Source: Armillaria gallica (lineage: Eukaryota; Basidiomycota; Agaricomycetes; Agaricales; Physalacriaceae). Taken from it: a DNA stretch of 64,000 bases. Where the stretch lies: NCBI GenBank assembly GCA_037576215.1, contig JBANDB010000012.1, positions 1,860,001 to 1,924,000 of the forward strand, written 5' to 3'. Below, in pieces: positions 32,836-43,832 of this stretch. Numbering within the stretch: the first letter of the stretch is position 1; every line of letters starts with the position of its first letter. The notes under the pieces were generated by a model that was not told the DNA's origin, ran no database searches, and worked only from the letters and a program-made list of their open reading frames with translations. The position numbers and the translations under genes are program-made.

Positions 32836-35800
32836 ATGTCAATTCACGAAATCGACAGAACATCGTCCTTGGATCCAGGGTCGGACGGAGCCATTGGACG
32901 CGAGGATGCAGAGGCCGAAGAACCAGGAATTGGGGCAGACGGGGAGCACGGGAGGAACCAAGCCGGGCAGGAGGAGGATGTAGAGTCGGGCGAAGCAGAG
33001 GAAGAGGAGGAAGAGGATAAAGCCCCCCCGCCGCCGCCGCTCCACCAACTTCTGCAACTGCAGCCAATGCGAAGACGGTTTTTGGGATGAAGAGATCAAA
33101 CCCCACCGTCAAGAAAGGTCTGAAAGCTACCTCCAATCCTGTTCCTTTCGTATCTCATCAATTTCTAGGCAACGATTCCTACGACTACGAGCAAAAATAC
33201 CCTGAGGATGCGCCCAATGAAGAGGCGGCCTCGGCGGCGAGGGTTTGGAGAACGTACGAAGATGAAAGTCGGAACCACGATGCAAACATGGTCGAAGAAT
33301 CCCGGGATAACGTCGACGTACTGCTAGTCTTTGTGAGTCTTGTTGCTGTGTTGCTTTATTTCATTACTGAGCCATGTTGAAGGCGGGTCTCTTCTCAGCG
33401 GTTGTGACAACATTTGTGGCCCAGACATCACAGAGTTTGCAGCCAGACTACGCCGCGATGTCGGCTTCTCTTCTCTATGAATCGGTCCTCGTTCAACGAG
33501 CCATCGCCAATGGTTCCTCGGTCGACTCCATCGCTCCTTCTCCACTCAATCCCACCATCGCTTTTGTTCCCGCTACCACGGACGTCTGGGTAAACGGGCT
33601 GTGGTTTGTCAGTTTGTTTCTCAGCCTGACGACTGCACTCGTCGCTGTTCTCGTGAAACAGTGGCTGCACCACTATGTTGCCCTCCCTTCCGGAACACCG
33701 CGCGACCGTAGTTTTACGCGTCAGTTCCGATATGCCGGCTTTCAAAAGTGGCATGTCCAAATTGTCATAGGATTACTCCCTGTTCTTATGCATCTCGCCC
33801 TCGCCATCTTTCTCACCGGCTTGGTGATTTTCTTACAGTCTCTCCGGGCAGCTCTGTCATGGATAATTTGTGGAGGAACTATCCTTGTCTACACTGCATA
33901 TGTGGTGGCAACTATCCTTCCCATTCTTTTCCCTCAGTGCCCCTACCGCACACCTCTCTGTGATCTTGTCTACATTTCTCTTCGTCGCATCATCCCGCAA
34001 TTGACATGGGAATACAAAGAGAATTTCCTTAAGGCATGTAGACAAAGAGATTTTAGCAGGATCTTCCACTTTTGTCCCCGTGTACAAGCAAGAACTCCAC
34101 AATCGCTGACGACGATAGAATCGAAGCTCGTGCAACAGACATCGAAAGACTTGGCGGTTGAAGCACTGCACTGGCTCTTCTCAGTCTCTTCCAATCCCAG
34201 TGTCCAAAGTATAGTCATACAGTCTGTTGGGGGGCTACCGATGGCATCACAAAAAATGGTTATTGACTTACAGGGACATGGAGATTCTAGCTTACCTATG
34301 TTGGAGTTGTGGCAGTCTTTGCTGGGACAGTGTCTCCTGGAGAGAAAGGTTTCCAATGGCTCCTATTACAAACCAATTCCAGGCATGGAACTCAAACTTG
34401 AACATTTACTTCACTTTGTTCTGCCTGCTGGATTGCGTGATTGTATCTATTGTCGTTCCTTCATTTATACCCCTGACATCTGCTCAGTTGATATCACTGC
34501 TGCGATCCTATCCAATGGCAGTACTTTGCATGACAGAGAAACATTGAATGAATCTGTCACTCCTAGCACATTTTTGATGGATAATACCAATTCAAAGCTG
34601 TCACCAAGCAGTTGGTATTCTCTTATGTGGAGGCGTGACTATGAAGTCCTTCATCTGGATCTGAATCATACCAATATGTTTCCCCTTCATCTCTGCTCTG
34701 CCATCTTAAAATCGTTTGCCAGATCATTGACCCAGCCGGTGGGCCTGATGCAGGAATTTGATTCTCCCTTGGTTCTTGATTTTGAGAATGCGTTACCCTA
34801 TTTTATTGATGAAATCTATGATGAGCTTCTCTCCAAGTTTTTCAAATCCAAAGATCAATCTTCAGTGGATGAGCCATTGTCGCTCAAATCTCTGAGGGTG
34901 CTTGTGTTGGCTATCAAATTCTTACTTGACAGACTTTCACTTCCGGACTATGAAATGTCTCATGCCACCATTCTCAAGTCGCTGATAGTTGTGACTGAGC
35001 AGATCCGGAAACGCACATTCTTAATCCCATTCTTATCCCCGGAGGAAGCTACTGCTGTCATGCCGGGGCTCGAGGACATCATTGCTCATTGTCTTGTTCC
35101 ACCACTTAATATTGATTCTGATAGTCCAGGTCAGGGCTCGAGGGGGTTGTGGAAGTCCACGATCCGAGCCTATCTGGCTTTGACCAAGATCGCCCCTTCT
35201 GCTTGTTCTTTGCATGGTCTCCAATCAACGGTCAATTTCATGACACATCATTGGGACCAGGCATGCAAGGATGACAACGACCTATCCGTGTATGCATGTA
35301 TGGTGTTGGCCACTCCCCTCGAGAAGTGCATTCCAGTAGCTTTTACGGTGTTCCATGAAAAAGAATGTCTGGAGTTCCTTGGAAACCATGTGTTTCTCCC
35401 ATACTCATTTTTTTTTGTTAGCATGTATGTTGCAGGAGTTTTCGCCATGCAGCATAGATCAGATGTTGATGCGGCAACACTTCAGCTACACATTGACTAC
35501 CTCCATAACCCAGATAATCTTTTTACTGCGTGCTCTATCTTGGCCATACATGGCACTGAGATCTGGAATAGAGACCGGCATGCCATCCATAGAGACATCA
35601 CAACACTGGCAAAGCTGCGTCCACGAGATGCTGCCTGGGATGAGTGTCGCAGGAAACTTCGTGATCTGGTACAAAGTGACAGGGTGGTGGACTTTCTGGG
35701 CAAGGGTTCACCCTATAGGATTGATCCCGAAGAAATCCAAGTCGTAAAAGACAGCATCATGGACGCTGTACATGTTCTTGATGATTTTCTCGATGACAGA

Positions 35801-35949
35801 GCACATACTATCATGGTGAGCTGATGGTCCTTTCCCCAGACAAATTCACCTTTGACTGACAGTCAAACCAGGGCCACTTATATCATGTTTTAGGATGGTG
35901 TCTTCGACGAAAGCCAGAGGATAAGCCAGAACGAGAGCAGCAGGTTTAG
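32836..35949 (+). CDS. DUF6535 family membrane protein, copy B, frameshift in leader
   Basis: Inferred exons are 32,836-33,117, 33,169-33,332, 33,383-35,815 and 35,872-35,949. The sum is not a multiple of three: the proline-coding run at 33,023-33,029 has seven C where copies A and C have five, which shifts the acidic leader out of frame. Everything after that is open, so either the run is misread or translation could begin at the in-frame ATG at 33,087 (MKRSNPTVKK), giving a protein without the acidic leader but with the whole DUF6535 domain and C-terminal part. 5' flank and leader are almost identical to copy A, but the membrane block is closer to copy C. Unspliced intron 3 stops at once (GTG AGC TGA). 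Confidence 0.8.
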
Positions 35950-36372
35950 CTATTAATATGGATACATGATTTTGCACGATAAAGATACAGTTTTCCAAAA
36001 GCCGAGATTTGGCAAACAAACTTCAATGAGCTCATGGGAAGCTTTGTTGGTAACGCGTCAGTTATATCTGTACCATATGTTTTTGGTTGCAGAGGAAACA
36101 CTGTACTGGGAAGTTCACTGAAGTTCAAAATCCAAGTGTCACGAGGGACCTTTGACGACAACACCGCTAGAAATTGTTATTCCAGCCCGGCACATGGCGG
36201 ACAAGGCCTCCACACCTTGTCAGTGTTTGTTAATTCCAACGCCAGCACATGTGGTCGCAATACAACACAATCATACACTTCGTTACTGGATTTGATAGAT
36301 ATAATGGTAAGGCGCGGCATCAAGCAGACATTGGCATGGAGTAATCCTGAAAGAACATCCAAATCATACAAG

Positions 36373-39300
36373 TTACGAACGATAAAGAGACGCTGAGCCC
36401 ATATACGGAGATTGTCCTCCAACCAACGGCGAGGGCATACCCCTGCCCATACCCATCCGCGGAGTAGCCGTCGCAGAATTCGCCAGTGTATTCATATACG
36501 TCGTCGGATCCGGTGGGCTCGCCCCCGGAGACATTACAGCCCCGCCAACAAGGCTAACGGACGGCGGAGCCACAAAGTTCTGCATAGGCGTACTTCCCGC
36601 GCTCTGACGGCTTCTATGTGACCGGCTTCCAGAACTCGAAGACGACGTCGAAGAGGAGGAAGTCGAAGAGGAAGATGCACTACTTCTTTTACCGCTCGAT
36701 GCGGGAAGAGGGTAGTTATAAGCTGGATTTGAGGGCGTCCGGCCTGGAGGAAGGGGGTATGTGAATCCAGGAGGAGTAGACATAGATTCGTATGCGGCAC
36801 GAGGAGTAGGCGTCCGAGGCGCACCAAAGCCTGAAGCTTGTGGAGGGCCTGGATCAGCTGACGTCGTTGCAGCCGGAAGCGCTGAAGTTGAACCACCCCA
36901 CGGGGAACCTGGAAAAAGTTAACTATTGTGACATCTAAGCAGTCCACAAACACTAACCAGCAGCACTAGTAGGAGGATTTCCCCAATCGTTTATCCCCCA
37001 ACCAGCTGAGGGTATCATCTTTGGGGTCTCGGGAGATTCGTCGGGTCCGCTGACGACGACACTGGGGTGGGGCATGAAGCCGGGGGAGGCCCGGTACTAG
37101 GTCCATGGTCCATTGGAATGGCGGGTATCACGGGAGGGTGTTCAGGGGGTTCCGGTGGTAGTATGGTGGGCGTATTGTTTGGACTCAGGAGCCCCATGGT
37201 GTGGCTAGCGGAACGCTCTGAAGTAGATTGAGGACGAGACTTTATTGTATGTTAGGTTTACACATAATGAGAAAGAGAGAAGCACGTACTGGAGGTTCGA
37301 CTTCAATGTCTATACTGTGTGTGCTGCGGCTGGCAGATCTACGCAGCTGGCCGTCATTAGGGGAAAGCGTCTCACGGCTAGACGATGCAGAAAGCCGTTG
37401 AGGGGTTTGAAGCATGGTCGGTCGGTGGAGGGACCCATTTGATCGTGGATGGGACAAGGATATGTGAGGGGATTCCTGCTGAATATATATGTATCAATAT
37501 CGCCGAAGAAAGGGAAATCAAAATCTTATTCACCTGAACTGTACTGGTGCTCCTCCGCCATTCCTCTACAGCATGTCCCGGTGTAGAATCAAGAACGTTT
37601 TCGGGTACAGTGGGTGTTACAGATCCTGATCGAACACTGTTTCCCTCTGGAATAACATGCAACTGGTTCGCAGGTTCACGGTCTGGTCTTGGGAATGAGG
37701 ACAAGTTATCCATGGAGATGCCCGTCATTGTAGAAGTAGTCGTATCGGGCGTCGAGATGCGGCGTTCGGCATCAGAAGGGACTGTCGGCGGAACAGCACT
37801 TCTGAGCACATCAATAGGAATGGTCATAGATGGCACCACGATGGGCTGCACGACGATGGGAGGCGCTTGAGGTAGCGGCTGGGCTACTGGAGCTGGAGGA
37901 GGGGCGGAGACTGGGGGCGGAGCGGCAGGGCAGGGCGTGAGACCGGTGGTGGCTCCGGCATCCTCATATACTGTAACGGTCTTCGCTCGGGAATCTTATA
38001 CTCTGGTATCTTCACCTCTGGAAGTGGGGGTAGCCGAGGTTGAAGCAAATGCATCGGCATAGGTGCACGACCACTGAGCATGGAATCCGTATCTGAAGTC
38101 GAATTACGCTGTGGTTCCATCCCTCGTTGGGAATTGCGTGTCGGTGGACGCGACTGCTCTGGGGCTGCAGGAAAGGATTGATTATCAGAAGCGGGTGGTA
38201 GGCTCCTCGCAAGAGGCTGTATATCAGGAATTTGGGGGATGACTGGTGCGGGTTGCTGCTCCATTGTCCTAGAAGTGCTGGCAACAGACGGCGCGCGCTG
38301 CTGTACTGGTGGCATGGAGAAATTTGGTTGTTCCACTGTCTGATGGTGACTACTTGCTACGGAAGGAGGTTGGAATCCACGGTTCGAACTAGGCGCAGGC
38401 GCATGCTGATGCGATGGAGGCTGCTCCTGCGTTTGTTCCATAGAACGAGAAACTACGGGGGATTTCTCCTCGAGGGCATCAGGTACTGGAGATAGCTTCC
38501 GAGTTAATGGTGGTGGACGGGAAGGTCCAACAGATTGTTCGGAACTGGGAGCTCTCGGCGGTGGTTGGCTTTGAGGAACAGAACGCGTAGTATGGCGGTG
38601 ACGCGACTCAGAGCCAGAACGACTACGCTGATGTTCGCGAGGTTCTCGATGCTTGTGGTGCTCTGGCCCTTCATGACGGTGCCCTCGAGATTTATCGCGA
38701 TCCGTACGTGTATCCCTTACCACTTCAGTACGCGCTGAAGATGTCTGTGATCCCCCATCATCGTCGAGCTCTTCGATAAATGCAGAAACGGGCTCTGCAG
38801 CCGGTGGAATTAGTCTTTGTGCGTGCCTAGCTCCTTCCTCCATCGCTCGGGTCTCGCGATGATACATATCGTATCCTTGCTGGAACCCTTCCTGACGGCC
38901 CCTTTCCAGCGCCTCGTGCCTCAAAGCTTCCAACTTGAGACGTCTTGTGGCCCTCTTGAGCTTCGAGGCAGCTGTTTCGGCATCTATTCTCTGCTTCTCG
39001 ACCGCTGTCAGAAGTTCTTGGGCCCGCGATATCTCATCCTCAGCCGTCTGCAGTTGGAGCTTGTAGACTCCGAGCTCAGCCTGAGCCGCTAAAGCCTGTT
39101 GACGCGCCTCCATGACCAACTCCGTATTCCGCGTATTCTCCAGGACTTGCATCGCGAGGATTTCTCGGCTGGTCTCTTCAGCTTCTGTACGCCGTTTGGT
39201 TGAGGAATAGAGCTCCTCTGCCATTTGTTGGAGCAGATTGCGCATCTCTTTCTCCTGGACCTCCTTGTCTATGAGAAGGTCCATGACGTCTCTGTGCGTG

Positions 39301-39577
39301 GCAGTAGATAGGGCGCGTGACCGTTCGGCCTTATACTTCTCCCTCGAATCCCTCTTGCCATTTGAGCGCGTCCTCTGCGTTCGTCCTTTCGATGGAAGTG
39401 ATGGAGGTGCCGATACTTCTGGAGTAGGGAAGGTGACGGCCTGTAGTTCAGGAGCTTGGTAGGAATAGTTCTGTTGGTACGGAGAGTAAATTCTGTTCAA
39501 AGGAACGAAATCAGCTGAGGATCATCGCATAACATACAAGTAGTATCGTACCCATCATCTTGTCCTTGACGCGACAT
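36373..39577 (-). CDS. Pro/Ser-rich coiled-coil protein (possibly frameshifted)
   Basis: Function unknown. Exon 1 (39,552-39,577) encodes MSRQGQDD; after a short intron a large exon starts at 39,492 (IYSPYQQNYSY) and includes a long helical, coiled-coil-like region (about residues 70-215 of the protein; KEVQEKEMRNLLQQMAEELY, RAQELLTAVEKQR). Then comes a charged Arg/His/Ser region and a long disordered Pro/Gln/Ser tail. Further exons carry VPSDAERRISTPDTTTSTM, RETLSPNDGQLRRSAS, AGWGINDWGNPPTSAAG and the last Ser-rich exon ending GSASLYRS at 36,373. Two frame changes are needed: near 37,905-37,930, where GCCCT is repeated in tandem, and near 37,075-37,090 in a C run. No nuclear signal or enzyme motif is evident. 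It lies tail-to-tail with DUF6535 copy B. Confidence 0.65.
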
Positions 39578-39645
39578 TCTGTGGCGTTTTCCTGGCAAGG
39601 ACCCGAGAAAGACAGGCGGCGGAAATAAGAATAGGAATAAGCTTA

Positions 39646-40043
39646 TTGGATCAGTGGTGGAAAGATGAGGTCGAGCTTGCAGCCCGGAATTTGTACTCGT
39701 TGGCAGGAATCAAAGTTGGGTTGCCTTGGTCCCTCACCAAACATGTGGCTGTGTACACCGGCCCGGGCTCACCCCGCTTTCACAGAACTTTCGATGACCT
39801 GTCGAAGGAGAAGCAACCATTGGCATTTGATTCAGCACCGCATGTACCACATATGCTAGAGAAGTATAAAAATTTCGAACGACTTGAACTAAGCACTAAA
39901 CAGTATCGAAAACTACGCAAACATTGTCCGTGTCGAATAAGTAATCCGACACAATTCGAACTTGAAAGGATCCTTGAGGTGAGAAAAGTATTACGTTCAC
40001 TACATTCTACCTATCACTTGAAAGACAATCACTCGAGGGTCAC
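39646..40043. other. Intergenic between two minus-strand genes
   Basis: A plus-strand open frame of 138 codons (39,646-40,062) begins MDQWWKDEVELAARN, but it overlaps the 3' end of the secreted-protein gene and has no recognisable domain or neighbours in support. I treat the stretch as the promoter side of the coiled-coil gene and the 3' flank of the secreted-protein gene. Confidence 0.4.
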
Positions 40044-40853
40044 TCAAGCACGAGCCTTGTAGGCACGACCAAACTTGGCGGAGGTAATGCTACGTTTAGC
40101 AGGGATGCTGCTGGGGCAAACGCTCGAGCCCGACGAGAAGCCTCCGTTCTACATGGACGACACGTCAGTTTCTCATTGCAGTTGCCCTCAAAGGAAATCT
40201 CCGTACCTCAAAGTAAGTGCAAAGCCCGGCATCCGCGTATTGGCACGAAACGAAGTTTCCATCGTTGGAGGTACTGAGGAGCGCGCCTCCGTCGTTGTCC
40301 CTCGGGGGGCAAGTAGCTGCGGCAGCTGCAGCGGAAATGCTATCCGGGCAAACGCTCGATCCAGAGGAGAAGCTTCCGTTCTAAATAAATATTGAGGTCA
40401 GAAGAAAGCCTGTCGAGTGAAAGGCTGGAGCCTACCTCGAAGTAAGTGCAGGTTCCAGCGTCGCGGTAGACACAAGTGACGAAGTTGCCATCGTTAGACG
40501 TGCGGAGAAGGGGAGAGCCGTCGTCGTCGGTGGCGGAGCAAACAGCGTCGGCTGCCCTCTCCACCACGGCGCGGCGTGCCGGGATACTGCTGGGGCAGAC
40601 ACTCGACCCGGAGGAGAAGCCGCCATTCTATGCTATGATCAGCAAAGAGCTCTGTAGAACGTGAACGGTAAGACTGCCTTACCTCGAAGTAAACACAGGT
40701 TCTCGCCGCCTGGTAGACGCAGGTGACAAAATTGCCGTCGTTTGACGAGCTGAGGAGCGGGGAGCCATCGTTGTCTCTAGCAGGGCAAGTAGCGGCTGCA
40801 GAGAGACCGACGGCGACCGCAAGGATAACGAAGAGAGAGCTGAAGCGGGACAT
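40044..40853 (-). CDS. Secreted protein of three four-cysteine repeats
   Basis: Four exons (40,683-40,853, 40,436-40,627, 40,207-40,380, 40,044-40,148) splice in frame to 213 residues. Residues 1-20 (MSRFSSLFVILAVAVGLSAA) are a clear signal peptide. Three repeats follow, each with the pattern C..(R/T)D(N/D)DG..LL..SNDGNFV(T/S)C.Y..A..C.YFE, an intron, and NG(G/S)FSSGSSVCP.SI. Each repeat has four Cys, so two disulfides per repeat are likely. Every intron is phase 0 and falls right after YFE in each repeat, so the gene grew by duplication of an exon-plus-intron unit. The protein is probably exported; the function is unknown, and a small cysteine-rich effector or cell-wall protein is possible. 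All splice sites are GT..AG. Confidence 0.88.
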
Positions 40854-40955
40854 ATTTAAAAAGTTGTCGAAGAACGAAGAACGAGGATAAAGAGTATAAC
40901 TCGAAGAAAAAGCTCAAAGGAAAGCTTGGTGAGGATCCATTGCAGAGTTGGACCA

Positions 40956-40964
40956 CCTTTTATA
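40956..40964 (-). promoter_or_regulatory. TATA box of the secreted-protein gene
   Basis: TATAAAAGG on the minus strand stands about 105 nt before the start codon at 40,853, a usual place for a fungal TATA box with a short leader. A strong TATA box fits a highly expressed or regulated secreted protein; that is inference. Confidence 0.5.
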
Positions 40965-40969
40965 CCACA

Positions 40970-42150
40970 AGAGAGGGCTGTATACCTTAACAAGGTTACA
41001 CAGAAAAACAAGTCGTCGGCCTTGCTGACACAAGTAGCTGACGAAAAAAATTAGCGCAGAGTGCAGTTTCATCCGACGGTCTGGGTAGAGCATGCATGCG
41101 ATGTGTAATTTGCGTAATGCAAAACTCCTATATGCGCTAAGGTAGCTCAGAGAATGGACATCTCGGCCGTGGGCCAAGTTTCAAGCCTCTTGAAGATAGG
41201 CATCGCCTGCAAATCGTCGGTATCGTCGGCACTGCCTCGACGTACCCACATCGACTTGCGTCGCAGTCGGGGTCGACCGTACCCATTTGAGTATTGATAT
41301 GCGGGAGAAGAGGCCTCCTCAGCGTAACTTTTCATCGACCGGAGGTATCGAATTGGAATTTGGGTACCGGTACTTCGAACGTGTCCTAGCGTCCATTCTA
41401 AAGAGCCTGCCCCAGAGGTAAGCCTGGACGTAAAGCGACGCCGATTGAAGCCATGTAACCCGACGCAAGACTGGACGCTTCTGGGAATGTACTAGGTAAA
41501 TATGAAAATTATGAATATATCAATGATGGTCATGCTCACATTCCTTCGCAGTTTTCTTCAATGCCGACGCCGGAGATTTTCAGGGTTAGAATCATAAGAA
41601 TGGCACGTTTCAAGTCCCAGTAGGCTTAGTTCCGACACACTGGAGCCCCCACAGCACTAGAAATAGTCATTACAAACTTTGTCGGTCAAGGTCGGCGTCG
41701 TTCTGGAACGCGTTTGATGGTCACGGTGGACAGAGTTGATTCGGCGATCCCAAGAAAATCCTGCGGCAGCTTCTGTCACGGTCATGAATTAAATGGACGG
41801 GCTGAGCGCTGCTTACTATGCGCTAGCAAATTGTGCCATTACGGCAGTGAACGCACTTGGACAGTGTTCAAAATTCCCATTTGACGAGGCACATTTTCCT
41901 CGCAAATTCCGGAGAGTATTCAAGAATCAGTGGAGTTTGTTGATGCATATGGTCGCGGTGATGATGGAAGGACGAAAGTTTCAAGCCGGTGGGAGGTGAT
42001 TTCCCTTTTTGGCCTTTCACCATCACCTCGTCGAATCAATCACAGAAGAATCTGCAGCCCGGCGCTTATTACCCCAACGTTCAACACGCGGCAACCCTGG
42101 GAATCCCCTATGTGCTTCCATCTCTTCAACATCGTCCTCCTTTCGCCGAA
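40970..42150. other. No gene recognised
   Basis: A 62-codon minus-strand frame at 41,147-41,335 (MKSYAEEASSPAYQ) has no recognisable domain. From about 41,998 (TTTCCCTTTTTGGCCTTTCACC) the sequence matches the flank in front of stub E (about 11,745 onward). Otherwise I see nothing. Confidence 0.4.
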
Positions 42151-42156
42151 TACTTA

Positions 42157-43095
42157 CTATGTCCATTAGTGGCCCATCGAGCTCGAATCCAGGGCACCCG
42201 GCACAGCCAAACCATCTGCGGCGACGATAATGAAGAGATCAAAGAACGAGCAGGCGAAGAGCAAGCGCACGACCCAGAGGTAGATGCAGAGGAAGGTAAA
42301 AGTGAACAGAAGCAGGCCCTTCCGAATGCTAGCGCGAAGAAATTTTTCGAAACGATGAGACCCAACCTTGCGGCTAGGAAAAGTATGAAAAATGCTTCAT
42401 CATTGGCGATATATCTCATCAAGTGCTGACTAGGAAATGACGCGTACAGCTACGAAAAAAAATATCCTGAGGATGCTCCCTACGAAGAGACAGCACCGAA
42501 TGCCAGGGTCTGGAGAACGTACGAAGACGAAAGTAGGATCCACGGCGTCAACATGGTCGAAGATTCGCAGGATAATGTCGATGTACTACTTGTCTTTGTA
42601 AGTCCTCACTCCCATTTGTCTGCTTCACTGCTGGATGTGTCGAAGGCGGGTCTTTTCCCAGCGGTTGTGACTACATTTGTTGCGCAGACATACCAGAACC
42701 TGCAGGCGGACTACACCCCAATGTCCGCGTCTCTTCTTTTCGAACTGGTCCTCGTTCAACGCGCTATCGCCAATGCTTCCTCGTAGACCACGATCAAGCT
42801 TGCCTCCCATTCAAGACGATCGGTTACAGGTCTAGATTCCTCGGTCGATGTCATTTCTTCTTCCCCGCTGAACCCCTCCATCGTCTTTGTTCCCGCTATC
42901 TCGGACGTTTGGGTGAACGTGCTGTGGTTCACTAGCCTGTTCCTCAGCCTCACAACGGCACTCGTCGCCGTACTTGTGAAGCAATGGCTCCATCACTATG
43001 TCGTCCTGCCGTCCGGGACGCCGCACGACCGTAGTTTCACTCGCCAGTTCCCATATGCGCATGTTCAGGTCATCATAGGACTCCTACCTGGCAAG
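42157..43095 (+). pseudogene. DUF6535 gene, truncated stub F
   Basis: The start ATGTCCATTAGTGGC and an acidic leader are followed by YPEDAPYEETAPNARVWRTY, VEDSQDNVDVLLVF, an intron-like gap with an aberrant acceptor region, AGLFPAVVTTFVAQTYQNLQ, SSSPLNPSIVFVPA, VWVNVLWFTSLFLSLTTALV and VQVIIGLLP. A stop after IANASS and a small insertion (about 42,785-42,835) break the frame. Homology ends abruptly at VIIGLLP near 43,095, in the third hydrophobic segment, further along than stub E. The closest relative is stub E, which shares its 5' flank. Confidence 0.8.
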
Positions 43096-43495
43096 AATCG
43101 ACGTCCTTTCGATTATGCGAGACGCCGGCTTTGGTGACCTCGCATCCCAACGCACCAATCACAATCTGTTGGGTATAACCTTTTGTTGAAGTGTTTTAAA
43201 TAAAAGGACACAGAAATAATCACATCGATACTATACAAATTATGAACGATAGAGATGCTAGGACCCCATACTATTCCTTTCAAAGCCTCGCGCAAATTAT
43301 GTAAAATTCAAAGTCCATCTCTGCCGCATCCAGCTTGTTTCCTTTCGAAGCTCAAGCGCTAAATATCAATCGTCATCAGTTAGGCGCCCGGCGCGAGTAA
43401 CTTTTTTGGCGCTTCTTCCCGGTGAAAGTGATGATGCGTGCTTACCAGTGTTGGACGGGCAGTGACCCAAAGTGGAAAGTCGCGGTAGTGCCCGT

Positions 43496-43761
43496 GTGAC
43501 TAGTCGCTAAGTCATTTTCTGCCCCGACTTTCAGGGCACGACCAAGTATTACAAAGCGTCGGATGTTCTCACGCAGTGAGGCGCTTTTTGAACATCAAAC
43601 CGCCTCTTAACGTGAGGTATGACGACGCTGGGGCCGAGACCAGAATCGGAGTCTCGTACCGAGCCTTTCGTGTCATGCAAAGGCCGTGGGAAGAGGTCGA
43701 GGCAAAAAACGCCCTACCTTTGGTTGACTAACGACTTGGCCCTGACTTTGCGACTAGTCGC
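43496..43761. repeat. Candidate small inverted-repeat element upstream of copy D
   Basis: GTGACTAGTCGCTAAGTCA at 43,496-43,514 is matched in inverse orientation by 43,743-43,761 (17 of 19 positions). The enclosed 266 bp sits between the conserved promoter string (43,371) and the start codon of DUF6535 copy D, where copies A-C have only about 100 bp. The size suits a MITE, but I see no target-site duplication, and the arms contain the self-complementary core GACTAGTC, so chance is not excluded. Confidence 0.35.
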
Positions 43762-43832
43762 TGACCGGCACATCACTGGTGCTTACATCTTTCTCTCCAT
43801 TATCGACCTCCCTTCAACAGCTACTCAACGCT

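Larger units (their letters stand above)
28686..38620. repeat. Segmental duplication, copy B (partner 2,200-11,740)
   Basis: Same gene order as copy A: hairpin repeat, cystathionine gamma-lyase fragment, kinase-like piece, acidic remnant, junction repeat, Pro-rich frame, Rab11 fragment, DUF6535 gene, antisense coiled-coil gene. The homologous part ends near 38,620, inside the coiled-coil gene, which continues here to its own start. Copy B thus preserves the ancestral right-hand side, and copy A is the truncated product of a break near 11,740. Confidence 0.9.

Noticed and set aside
33018..33060. Programmed ribosomal frameshift at the seven-C run of DUF6535 copy B
   Set aside because: The intact copies A and C need no shift and have five C, so a mutation or a misread run is simpler.
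39646..40062. 138-codon plus-strand open frame
   Set aside because: Overlaps the well-supported secreted-protein gene on the other strand and has no recognisable domain.
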